From Phocaeicola dorei (GTDB taxonomy: Bacteria; Bacteroidota; Bacteroidia; Bacteroidales; Bacteroidaceae): a stretch of DNA of 64,000 bases. Location of the stretch: contig NZ_CP046176.1 in NCBI RefSeq assembly GCF_013009555.1, positions 3,441,501-3,505,500 of the forward strand, read 5' to 3'. The position numbers and the translations under genes are program-made. Positions 8,073-15,583 of this stretch are shown one piece after another (the stretch's first letter is position 1; the number at the start of each line of letters is the position of its first letter). A model generated the notes under the pieces. That model was given only the letters and a program-made list of their open reading frames with translations, ran no database searches and was not told the DNA's origin.

Positions 8073-8245
8073 TTTCTCCAAAGATAGGGTTTCCAATGAG
8101 AACTGTTTGTTTTCAAAGAGGCTTCTTCAAAGATACTGTATCCAAGGATGATTTCTCCAAAGATAGGGTTCCCAATGAGAACCGTTTGTTTTCAAAGAGG
8201 CTTCTCCAAAGATACCGTATCCAAGGATGATTTCTCCAAAGATAG
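8073..8245 (+). repeat. 79-base tandem direct repeat, two full copies plus 15 bases
   Basis: Units start at 8073, 8152 and 8231, each with TTTCTCCAAAGATAG; the third stops after 15 bases. The two full units differ at a few positions. Inside each unit CCAAAGATA-like words recur (for example CAAAGATACTGTATCCAAGG), so the unit is itself composed of degenerate sub-repeats. It fills the 249-base gap after the amidase and has no coding signal on either strand that I trust. Confidence 0.9.
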
Positions 8246-8314
8246 CATTCCTTTCCTCCGCTTTGATTTCCTGACTATCCATTCAACTAATCTTTTCATT
8301 TAACAATAATAAAA

Positions 8315-8629
8315 ATGAACTATCTGATAAACCAACTCATGACCGTGGACAAAGCCTTCTACCGTCATTATCTGGAAATGCTACTCACCCTGAACCGCAT
8401 CCATGCCCTCACCCCCTGGCAGATGTCCATGCTGCTGTGGAGAGCCAAGATTTTCCATATACAGGTGCTCTATCCCGAACTGCTGCGCATCAGCCTGTGC
8501 ACGGAGCAGGAGAAAGACGAAATACGTTTTATGAAAGGATGGAAACTGAAAGAGCTGGAGAAAATAATGCCCGCATGGCAGCGACGGCAGTGCGAGGAGA
8601 TAAAACGGGAACGGTGGAGAGGATTTTAA
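8315..8629 (+). CDS. Hypothetical 104-residue basic helical protein
   Basis: I do not recognise the family. The protein is predicted mostly helical, with a hydrophobic N-terminal half (YLEMLLTLNRIHALTPWQMSMLLW) and a highly basic C-terminus (WQRRQCEEIKRERWRGF). No signal peptide or clear transmembrane span. The ATG follows a short AT-rich stretch (AACAATAATAAAA) typical of Bacteroides starts. It sits between the amidase and a MITE-like element, in the orientation of the HU-smalltalk-amidase genes. Confidence 0.6.
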   Translation: MNYLINQLMTVDKAFYRHYLEMLLTLNRIHALTPWQMSMLLWRAKIFHIQVLYPELLRISLCTEQEKDEIRFMKGWKLKELEKIMPAWQRRQCEEIKRERWRGF

Positions 8630-8729
8630 TGGCTAGTGATTAATGAGGAATGATCAGTGATCACTGAGGAATGGTCAGTAATCAGTAAAACCTGCCGGCA
8701 ACATGATCTACTTGTAAGCAACTTTTAAA

Positions 8730-8972
8730 GGGGGTATGTCAAAATCAAATGACTACTCCGAAAAGTTACAGATTGTAACTACAAGACCTAAAAAGCGGGT
8801 GTCAAAACTCAGTTTTTGAAAACATGAACTTATAATCTGAAATTTGAGCATCCTAAAAGACTAAAGAAAGGGTCGTATCATTACTCCATACAGAGCTTGA
8901 TACGATCCTTTTACATGTTATAATTACTATCTGTAACTTTTCGGGGCTGTCCTTTTTGTTTTGACATCTCCC
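8730..8972. mobile_element. MITE-like non-coding element with terminal inverted repeats
   Basis: A 243-base element with ends 8730-8772 and 8930-8972 that are imperfect inverted repeats of 43 bases. They share a 15-base exact block (CCGAAAAGTTACAGA, inner) and ATGTCAAAA (outer). Inside is a second stem, 8867-8880 with 8898-8911 (13 of 14 pairs, TCGTATCA core). No transposase ORF is present and no target duplication was seen. It occupies most of the 388-base gap between the 104-residue protein and the primase-helicase. Likely an internally deleted relative of an insertion sequence; the parent family is not identified. Confidence 0.7.
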
Positions 8973-9017
8973 TTCTCCTATCCCCAAGTTATTCAGGAAC
9001 AGCAACATTCAACTACT

Positions 9018-11135
9018 TCATTCCCCCTCATTAAACCCCAGGCCCTGCTGTTCGGGCTTCAGCTTCTCTGTCAGGAAATTGGTATGCTCCCACTTCGGTT
9101 CGGGCGGATTATGATCCAAGGTCCTCTCCTCGGTAGGGGTGTAGCGTCCGTTGTAAGTGCTGAAGGCGAAAAAAGCATCTCCCGGTCCGCCCAGATGGTC
9201 GAAACGTACCTTGGCCACACGCACCAGCACCTGCCCCAGTTCATCGTTACGGTCTACCACCATTCCATAATCCGTCTTGTTGAAAAAGGCCGCCGAGCCG
9301 TTGATATCATACAGCGTGGGCACAGGCCAGCGTTTGCTTCCCGGTTCGCGGCGCAACTTGGTGGGGTGCGCCACCAGAATGAGCAACACCTTGTGCTTCA
9401 CGGCAAAATTGGAGAACTCGTCGAAGATGCGGCTGATGTACTGCGTTTCCGTTTCCCAGTCGGGAATCTGATGCTCGAAGCGGTTGAAGGGGTCCACCAC
9501 CAGCACCTTCACTCCTTTCCGGCTCACCAGTTGGGCTGCAATGCGGAGCACGCTCTCTACCGAGAAGTCCTCTTTCGGCATAATGGAGAAGACACTCTGT
9601 GCCAGGTAACGGATGGCCTGTCCGGCTTCCGGCAACGGCATCCCCTTGTGTTCGAAACGCTTGCCCACCACGCGGCGTATCAGCTTGCGGTAGTGATAGG
9701 CCAGCGGGGTATTCTCCGGGCTGAAATAGCCCACCTTCCAATCGTGGCGCAGGAGCAGGCGCATGGCAATTTCGTCCACAAACTCGCTTTTTCCGCTGCC
9801 GGGAACGCCTGTGACCGTGAGCACAAAACCACGCTCGAACTTGATCAGCCGGTCCAGATTCTCCAGTCCCGTATCGGCTCCCTCCGGCATTCCGTTGTAA
9901 TAAATATCCATCAGCGTATCCCATTCGTCCATGGGGCAGAAGACTCCTTCCAACGGGATTTCCGCCGCCTGCTCCACCTGCTGGCGGAGCCTCGGAAGAT
10001 CGTACTTCAACAGATACTCGTTGGCATCCTTGCAGCCTTCCCCCCAGGCCACCACCTTGCAGCGGTCCACGCCCAGGCGGCGCACCAGTTCGTCGCGCAA
10101 CTCCACTCCGCGCTTGTCGGTATCCATGGCCAGGATGATTTCCGTCTTGTCATCGAAGTGCGACTCCACGAAGCGGTCCAGCCACTGAAGGTTCGCGCCT
10201 CCGGCTCCGTTGGGTACGGACACCACCTCTTCCAGTCCTGCGGCTATCAGGCTGAGGGCATCTATCTCGCCTTCGGTGATGTAGCACTTTTCCTTCCCTT
10301 TTATGGCGTCTATGTTCCAAGGAATCAGCTCGGCTCCTTTCACCATCTTGAAATGCTTTGCGGCATCCCGGAATTTCATGTTTTTCATTACTCCGTCCTC
10401 CAGGTAAGGGAAGCAGATGCAGGCTTCTTCCTTGCCGGTCTGCGGCAGGAATTCCAAGCGTTCCTCTATCTTCATCCTTGTCAGGACGTCCATCGGAATA
10501 CCTCGTCTGCCGACCATGTATTCCATCATTTCTCCATTCATAATTTGTTTGTTTTTATTGATTACCGGGCATACGTAATGTACAGGCGGTTGCAGGGGGA
10601 TGTGCGGCTTGCGTTGCGACGTGTTATGGTGCTGCGATGCTGCATCGTGATGCTGCGACGTGTTACGGTGCTGCGGTGCTGTATCATGGTGCTGCGACGT
10701 GTTGCGTTGCTGCGGTGCTGTATCGTGGTGCTGCGACGTGTTGCGTTGCTGCGGTGCTGCATCGTGGTGCTGCGACGTGTTATGGTGCTGCGGTGCTGCA
10801 TCGTGGTGCTGCGACGTGTTGCGGTGCTGCGGTGCTGCATCGTGATGCTGCGACGTGTTGCGGTGCTGCGGTGCATCCTTCTGCTGTTTCTGCCGTTCCC
10901 GGTCTTGTTGTTTCTGTTCTCTTTTCCACATCTCGTCCTCGTTCCACGCTATGGCGAAATCACAATGAAAGCATTTCGCCCATCCTCCTTCACGGGTGAT
11001 ATGCACACTGAACGAAGGATCTTTGGGATTGCTTCGCGTTGCGGAACATTCGGGACAAGGCATACGGAAATGGTCCTTTCTGCGCGGCAGGCTTTTCAGC
11101 CACCGCACATAATCTGCATGTTCTTCGCGCGTCAT
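9018..11135 (-). CDS. T7 gp4-like primase-helicase (zinc finger, Toprim, RecA-like helicase)
   Basis: 705 residues. Zinc-binding motif: Cys27, Cys30, Cys55 and Cys58. Residues 90-174 are a low-complexity linker of 13-residue repeats. A Toprim domain follows, with EGE at 288-290 and DTD at 338-340. A DnaB/Twinkle-type helicase domain has Walker A GVPGSGKS at 443-450 and a Walker B-like VKVLVVDPFNRF. The order matches phage T7 gp4 and mitochondrial Twinkle, so it should unwind DNA and possibly prime synthesis. Its start overlaps the end of the DUF4373 gene by four bases, so they are co-translated. A phage or plasmid origin is likely; no other phage genes are nearby. Confidence 0.85.
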   Translation of the reverse strand: MTREEHADYVRWLKSLPRRKDHFRMPCPECSATRSNPKDPSFSVHITREGGWAKCFHCDFAIAWNEDEMWKREQKQQDRERQKQQKDAPQHRNTSQHHDAAPQHRNTSQHHDAAPQHHNTSQHHDAAPQQRNTSQHHDTAPQQRNTSQHHDTAPQHRNTSQHHDAASQHHNTSQRKPHIPLQPPVHYVCPVINKNKQIMNGEMMEYMVGRRGIPMDVLTRMKIEERLEFLPQTGKEEACICFPYLEDGVMKNMKFRDAAKHFKMVKGAELIPWNIDAIKGKEKCYITEGEIDALSLIAAGLEEVVSVPNGAGGANLQWLDRFVESHFDDKTEIILAMDTDKRGVELRDELVRRLGVDRCKVVAWGEGCKDANEYLLKYDLPRLRQQVEQAAEIPLEGVFCPMDEWDTLMDIYYNGMPEGADTGLENLDRLIKFERGFVLTVTGVPGSGKSEFVDEIAMRLLLRHDWKVGYFSPENTPLAYHYRKLIRRVVGKRFEHKGMPLPEAGQAIRYLAQSVFSIMPKEDFSVESVLRIAAQLVSRKGVKVLVVDPFNRFEHQIPDWETETQYISRIFDEFSNFAVKHKVLLILVAHPTKLRREPGSKRWPVPTLYDINGSAAFFNKTDYGMVVDRNDELGQVLVRVAKVRFDHLGGPGDAFFAFSTYNGRYTPTEERTLDHNPPEPKWEHTNFLTEKLKPEQQGLGFNEGE
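10614..10868 (-). repeat. 39-base coding minisatellite in the primase-helicase gene
   Basis: About 6.5 units of 39 bases encode the 13-residue repeat QHRNTSQHHDAAP with small variants (QQRN, QHHN, HDTAP). The array lies between the zinc finger and Toprim domain. Because the unit is a multiple of three, copy changes keep the frame and only alter linker length. The long open frames on the opposite strand here are by-products of this repeat. Confidence 0.92.
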
Positions 11136-12433
11136 ATCCAGCTCTGTTTCAGGTTATCCCAGGTGGCACGTCCGTTGGGGCGCGGTGGTGCACCGGCAGG
11201 AAGGAGCACTCCGCAGTACGAACGTTCGCCGGTCAGCGGATTGTACGTTTCGTAGGGTGAAAGTGATATCGATTCATTTTGCATCCTGCTCCTTTCTTTC
11301 AGCTTTTCTTCCAGAAAAAGACGGGTGGGCCTTTCTCGGCGGATGTAGTTGGCGAAATAAGCTTCGGCTTCGGACACGGAAGTGATTCCTCCTGTGTTTC
11401 CTTGTGCCACGACATGTTTCTTGAACAGATCACGAATAAAAGAAAGATTGTTCAAAAAGAGTTCTTTCAAACCTGACATCATCCCCACAGCCTCCAGCCA
11501 ACTCTGAGTAATGAAAGCTTCATTGATGCATTGTTCCCATCGGGGCATCGTTTCGGACAATTCGGAAAATCGGGGAAGTTTATCAACAGCAGCAACAGCA
11601 ATTATTTCTTTTTCTTTGTTATTGTTGTTTTTCTTCTCTCCTCTATTCTTTTCTTCTCTTATAAAGCTTTGCTTAAAGCTTGCTTGCAAGTTCTTTCCAT
11701 AGCACTCATTATCAACACTTTGAATCACATTTTTGACTGAATTTTCATTTGTATTTTTTGCAGTCGTATTTTTCATACTTTCCGCACTACTTTTCACGTT
11801 GCTTTCCGTGCTGTTTTCCTTGTAGATTTCCTTATTATAATCCGAATGGATTGGCTTGCTGCTCTCCATGCAGACAGTCTTGTTACTATCTACATTGCTG
11901 CTTTCCATATAAATTCTCTCCTTGCTATCCATACTGGGTGCACCACTGCTTTTCATGTAGACTTCCTTGTTATTATCCATGCAGGACGCATCACCGTTTT
12001 TCCCCTCGTTGATTCTGCCCCTCCCTATTGCAGACGCTGTAGACGCAGTTGCTTTTGCAGATGCTTTCACCGTACTTTTCTTACTGCTTCTCCCTCCCTT
12101 ACTACCGGCAGCAGCACGTTGCTCGGAAAGTTTGCTCTGATATCCCATCACCTCGTCCAGATACAGACATCGGAAATACCCGTCCTCTGTAATGAGAAAC
12201 AAATCGAAGTCCTTAATAAGATGTTGCAGATTTTCCACGGTAGCTCCCCACTGATCGGCCAACAAATCTAGTTCATTAAAATCATGTTTGTATTCCTGCT
12301 GTTTGCGCAGAAACAATATCGTTTCAAGATACAACCCCAGCCCCATGCATTTCATGTCCGCATTCAGCTTCATCATTTTGTAATCCGACATCAAACTGCA
12401 ATTCAGCCGGATAAACTGCTCTGTATAATCCAT
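11132..12433 (-). CDS. DUF4373 (Lin1244/Lin1753-like) domain protein
   Basis: 433 residues. The N-terminal 110 residues (for example SLMSDYKMMKLNADMKCMG and LYLDEVMGYQ) fit the DUF4373 family, often found in phage and mobile-element replication modules. The middle (about 115-275) is low complexity, rich in Lys, Ser and Asn, with degenerate repeats around YMKSS, YMESS and CMESS. The C-terminal part has a helical segment (SWLEAVGMMSGLKELF) and YFANYIRRERPTRLF. It is translationally coupled to the primase-helicase. A replication-initiator or helicase-loader role is a reasonable inference, not shown. Confidence 0.75.
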   Translation of the reverse strand: MDYTEQFIRLNCSLMSDYKMMKLNADMKCMGLGLYLETILFLRKQQEYKHDFNELDLLADQWGATVENLQHLIKDFDLFLITEDGYFRCLYLDEVMGYQSKLSEQRAAAGSKGGRSSKKSTVKASAKATASTASAIGRGRINEGKNGDASCMDNNKEVYMKSSGAPSMDSKERIYMESSNVDSNKTVCMESSKPIHSDYNKEIYKENSTESNVKSSAESMKNTTAKNTNENSVKNVIQSVDNECYGKNLQASFKQSFIREEKNRGEKKNNNNKEKEIIAVAAVDKLPRFSELSETMPRWEQCINEAFITQSWLEAVGMMSGLKELFLNNLSFIRDLFKKHVVAQGNTGGITSVSEAEAYFANYIRRERPTRLFLEEKLKERSRMQNESISLSPYETYNPLTGERSYCGVLLPAGAPPRPNGRATWDNLKQSWI

Positions 12434-12528
12434 TTCTTTTGTGTGTTAGTATAAATATAACGCAAAGGAACGCAAAATATAAATAGGGCGTTGCTCACAA
12501 AAACAAGCAATTGTTAATAAACATTTCC

Positions 12529-12536
12529 TATCTTTG
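12529..12536 (+). promoter_or_regulatory. -7 box upstream of the interrupted small gene
   Basis: TATCTTTG matches TAnnTTTG. No good TTTG lies 19-21 bases upstream. It would give a leader of about 65 bases before the ATG at 12609. The 175-base gap between this gene and the DUF4373 start is otherwise AT-rich without other features. Confidence 0.4.
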
Positions 12537-12608
12537 CCGAGACATTTTGTAAGTAGCTATGTTTATGCTGTTTACAAATCATTATTTAATAATTTAATTT
12601 TTAGTAAC

Positions 12609-12861
12609 ATGAAAAAAATTTGAGATCATCAGCACCTGCATCGGTAATGCCGTGCGAAGAAACGATTTAAACCCCAACAACTTGGGCGACAAAGGTGCGA
12701 TAGGCCGGTCCACCGCCACCAAAATTCGAGACGGCAAGATTGTGACTCCAAATTCTTACTTCAAACTGATGAAATGGCTGGAAAAGGAGAAACCGGAAGT
12801 TTACAAAGAAGCCATGGAGCACATCCTGAAAGAACTGGGCAAGCTCAAGATGGAAGAGTAA
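12609..12861 (+). pseudogene. Small putative DNA-binding protein, frame broken at an A7 tract
   Basis: ATG at 12609 is followed by A7 and an immediate TGA in its own frame. In the frame one base later the reading continues without a stop as KKFEIISTCIGNAV to the end at 12861, giving about 83 residues if one A is removed. The body (NPNNLGDKGAIGRSTATKIRDGKIVTP) looks like a short helix-turn-helix protein. The only start in the intact frame is GTG at 12652, giving 69 residues and losing a plausible N-terminus. Either a real frameshift, a slippage-switched gene, or a homopolymer error. A hairpin terminator follows. Confidence 0.55.
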
Positions 12862-12914
12862 CCTCCCGGCTTCCCGGAAACGGGAATTTTCCCCGGTAAA
12901 CGTGGAGAAACGAG

Positions 12915-12966
12915 AAACCGCCATAGAGCGCCTCTGCATGGAGACTGCCTCTATGGCGGTTTTTTG
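12915..12966 (+). terminator. Intrinsic terminator
   Basis: Arms 12915-12928 and 12949-12962 (AAACCGCCATAGAG and its complement) close a 20-base loop and run into T7 (12960-12966). A clear rho-independent terminator for the small gene upstream. Confidence 0.85.
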
Positions 12967-13032
12967 CACCCAGGATGCATGGAGTTATAGTTATTTTATT
13001 TCCAACTATAAATCCTCCTTTTTACTCAAAAA

Positions 13033-13440
13033 TTATTTTTCTTGTGACAGATAAATACAGAATTGCTGAATATTTACAACATTCACTTTGGGAAAATCGA
13101 TATCTTTCAGCACATCATAATGATGGTCATTGGTAACAATGTAGTGAGCATTGGCCGAAATGGCACAATCCACAAATTTATTGTCATCAGGATCGACTGT
13201 AATCAGATTAAAGTGATAGAATGGAGTTATCAATTCAACAAACGGACTGTTCAATATGGTTTTCACCACATATTCCGCCGTTTCATTGTCGGTAAGTCTT
13301 TGCAGAATTTCTATATATTTCTCCAATATTTCATTGGATACACAGAGCTTGTTCGTTCCGTCCACAAAGGATTGCCACAAGACATGGTAACGACTCTTTT
13401 GGGGAATGCTTTGAATAAGACAATTCGTATCAAGAACCAA
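13033..13440 (-). CDS. PIN-domain protein, putative toxin
   Basis: 135 residues of the PIN ribonuclease-like family (putative toxin component). Acidic active-site residues are visible: Asp4 (VLDTN), Glu37 (SNEILEKY), Asp85/86 with Asp91 (DDNKFVDCAI) and Asp105 (TNDHH). The start is uncertain: TTG at 13440 has AAGGG five bases upstream, while an in-frame ATA sits just at the end of the upstream gene, where an ATG would be expected. The partner gene ends 14 bases upstream. A paralogous pair is at 31432-32023, at the other end of the capsule locus. Confidence 0.78.
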   Translation of the reverse strand: MVLDTNCLIQSIPQKSRYHVLWQSFVDGTNKLCVSNEILEKYIEILQRLTDNETAEYVVKTILNSPFVELITPFYHFNLITVDPDDNKFVDCAISANAHYIVTNDHHYDVLKDIDFPKVNVVNIQQFCIYLSQEK

Positions 13441-13454
13441 CTTAGCCCTTGACG

Positions 13455-13670
13455 TTATTTTAATGAATGGATATCCATTTCAGCTATTTTATCCAGCTTT
13501 TTCTGGTCAAGAATTCCCTTATCCCAAAGTTCATCCAACTTTGTATTCATCCGTTTGGAATAATATTGACAGAGCATCTCTTTCAATTCTTCCAGACCTT
13601 CCTGAGATTTATCGTAAGAAAACATTTCCAACAAATGCCTCTGTATGGGGTTGAATACTGTAGTTTCCAT
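13455..13670 (-). CDS. Small partner of PIN protein, putative antitoxin
   Basis: 71 residues, cytosolic and charged: FNPIQRHLLEMFSYDKSQEGLEELKEMLCQYYSKR, then LDELWDKGILDQKKLD. It aligns along its length with the 73-residue protein at 31802-32023 (FNPVQLHLLKMFSYAK, DKLWDEGLWDQDK). Position directly before a PIN gene and size fit an antitoxin of a VapBC-like pair, but no known antitoxin DNA-binding fold was recognised. Upstream, 13671-13859 holds a weak promoter-like TATATTCG (13703-13696) and nothing else. Confidence 0.7.
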   Translation of the reverse strand: METTVFNPIQRHLLEMFSYDKSQEGLEELKEMLCQYYSKRMNTKLDELWDKGILDQKKLDKIAEMDIHSLK

Positions 13671-13859
13671 AATTATATCGGTTATAAATTCTATGCGAAT
13701 ATAGAATTTATAATGATAATATCCAAAATGTTTCTCATTAATTAACGCCTATGAAATATGACTCGATAAATCTTGCAACAATATCTCCCTTGCATCCGAT
13801 GTTCAAAGTGTTGTAGAGTAAAATCTATTCCGAAGATCCTAATCGGATAATCTTTTTTA

Positions 13860-14681
13860 TCATTTCAGATGGATTTTAAAATAAATGCCACCGGAGAAAT
13901 ATTTCCCGCTGTTCAGTTCGGCAATCAGGTTGATGTGGTCTTTCCAAAGCTGGTAGTGTGCCCCGATGTTCACTGTGCGAGCGTCATATTCGGCCATCAG
14001 ATCCAGTCCGTTCAAAGCTTTCACCGCCAGGTTGTCTTCCGGCAATAGGTTGAATTTGAAATTCACCCCCGCGGCAGGCCTTCTGTAATGAGGGAACCAG
14101 CAGGCACGGTAATCCACGTATGCGGCGTGAACACCCAGCGTCCCTACCCCGGTGAAACTGAAATGTTTGGTTGCCGCCAGATAATATCGTGTAAAATGAT
14201 TGTTCTGCATACCGTCCTCATCGAACTTGATAGCCCCACCGCCGTATGCTTCATGCGAGGTGGGATCGTCCAGACCAAGGACTATCTGCGGAGTCCAAGA
14301 CTTCCACCAGCCTTCTTTCCACAACCGCAGGCGAGCATTGAAGGCACGGTCCTGATTGGTGTACTTTCCCCAAGACTGCTCCGGAAAATAAGTGGAGCCA
14401 TGATTTGCATAATTGATGGTGCAGGTGTATCCCACTTCAAGCCAAGGAAAGATGGTTATGTTCAGATAATAATTGAATGTGTATTTTATCTCATTGGTGG
14501 TAAGATACTGCAACGGAACAAGATGTAACACATTCCCTCCCACCATAAATGTCTTGTCTTTTTGCATCTCGGCAGTGGGGGCATGAAGAAGTCCCGTTGT
14601 GCCGTATAGTGCCTGTGCCTGACTCTGTAACGAGCTAATCGCAATAAGGCATATTAAAATTAATCGTATTTTTCTACCCAT
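13860..14681 (-). CDS. YjbH-like outer-membrane polysaccharide protein
   Basis: 273 residues with a signal peptide ending near Ala23 (SQAQA). The mature N-terminus LYGTTGLLHAPTAEMQKDKTF and the segment YGGGAIKFDEDG followed by FTRYYLAATKHF fit the YjbH (exopolysaccharide YbjH) family. Alternating aromatic beta strands to the end suggest an outer-membrane barrel. It is the last gene of the capsule operon, 136 bases after the WecG-type gene. Function is probably in polymer surface handling; assignment to the family is by motif memory, so moderate. Confidence 0.65.
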   Translation of the reverse strand: MGRKIRLILICLIAISSLQSQAQALYGTTGLLHAPTAEMQKDKTFMVGGNVLHLVPLQYLTTNEIKYTFNYYLNITIFPWLEVGYTCTINYANHGSTYFPEQSWGKYTNQDRAFNARLRLWKEGWWKSWTPQIVLGLDDPTSHEAYGGGAIKFDEDGMQNNHFTRYYLAATKHFSFTGVGTLGVHAAYVDYRACWFPHYRRPAAGVNFKFNLLPEDNLAVKALNGLDLMAEYDARTVNIGAHYQLWKDHINLIAELNSGKYFSGGIYFKIHLK

Positions 14682-14817
14682 TATTATGAGAATTCAATCT
14701 ATCTTTGCTTCCATGAAACGTTTGCAAGCAATAGTGTTATTAGTATTGAATGGGATGATTTGGTTGATATCTTTCATTCTGCTCCTACCCATTGTTTCCT
14801 TACATAGTTTATGGAAA

Positions 14818-15570
14818 CTATGCAAAAGGATCTTTGTAAAGCCCCAATAATTGTTTTGCAAAATAATAAAAGAATTGAATATCATCTATAAAATAGCGTC
14901 TGAACAGTCGCCTGGGTTCTTTCAGGAAGCGATAGAACCATTCCATCGCCAAGATTTGGACTAGTTTGGGAGCACGCTTTATATTACCGGCTTCAAAGTC
15001 GATGGTAGCGCCAAGGGCCATAAATAATTTTACACCAGACATCCGACTACGGTATTTTGCTATCCACTTTTCTTGCTTGGGTGCACCAGCTCCAACCAAC
15101 AACACAGTAGCGCCACTTTCATTGACTATTCGTATCAGTTCTTCACACTCCTGTTCGTTCTTCTCGAAACCGTAAGAGGGTGAATGAGCGCCGACCACTA
15201 TTTGCCTCCCTACTCTCCTGTTTATATTCTCCATCGCCTTTTTAGCAACTCCTTCGGCTGCTCCTAACAGAAAAATTTTACAATTAGGATTATTGGCATG
15301 ATAATTATAGAATGCCGTAAAGAAACTGCTTCCCGGAATAGCCATCGGTAAGGATCGCTTTAATAATTTTGACGCAAGATAAAGGATCTGGCTATCGCAT
15401 ACTATCCATTCCGCTCGCTGGTAGATGTCGTAAAATTCTCTGTCACGCTGGAGTTTTATTAGGTGGTCGAGGTTGGGGGTGTAAAGTACACCTTCAGCCA
15501 TTTGCTCCAATAGCTCTTTTTGGGTGAGAGAAAAGATATCAAGATTTAGGAAACGAACTGAGTTTTTCAT
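14818..15570 (-). CDS. WecG/TagA/CpsF family glycosyltransferase
   Basis: 250 residues of GT family 26. Hallmarks: TPNLDHLIKLQRDREF near residue 32, CDSQILYLASKLL near 58, the nucleotide-sugar region LLGAAEGVAKKA and VGAGAPKQEKWIAKYRSRM, with the family's C-terminal EWFYRFLKEPRRLFRRY. It transfers an aminohexuronic or amino sugar to lipid-linked acceptor. Such a gene is commonly the last transferase of Bacteroides capsule operons. It starts 13 bases after the GT4 gene. Confidence 0.9.
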   Translation of the reverse strand: MKNSVRFLNLDIFSLTQKELLEQMAEGVLYTPNLDHLIKLQRDREFYDIYQRAEWIVCDSQILYLASKLLKRSLPMAIPGSSFFTAFYNYHANNPNCKIFLLGAAEGVAKKAMENINRRVGRQIVVGAHSPSYGFEKNEQECEELIRIVNESGATVLLVGAGAPKQEKWIAKYRSRMSGVKLFMALGATIDFEAGNIKRAPKLVQILAMEWFYRFLKEPRRLFRRYFIDDIQFFYYFAKQLLGLYKDPFA

Positions 15571-15583
15571 TAGAAGTTAACCT

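Noticed and set aside
8640..8700. Repeated GGAATGATCAGTGATCACTG-like words, first taken for a repeat array
   Set aside because: Only a 12-base palindrome (8655-8666) and loose echoes; too short and irregular for a CRISPR or iteron array.
10637..10999. Cysteine-rich plus-strand frames (CCGAAVL repeats) that look like a secreted peptide
   Set aside because: They are only the reverse reading of the 39-base coding minisatellite.
8961..11255. A 764-codon open frame on the plus strand opposite the primase-helicase
   Set aside because: It is the antisense of a clear gene with zinc-finger, Toprim and Walker motifs; its sequence is low-complexity over the minisatellite and shows no recognisable family.
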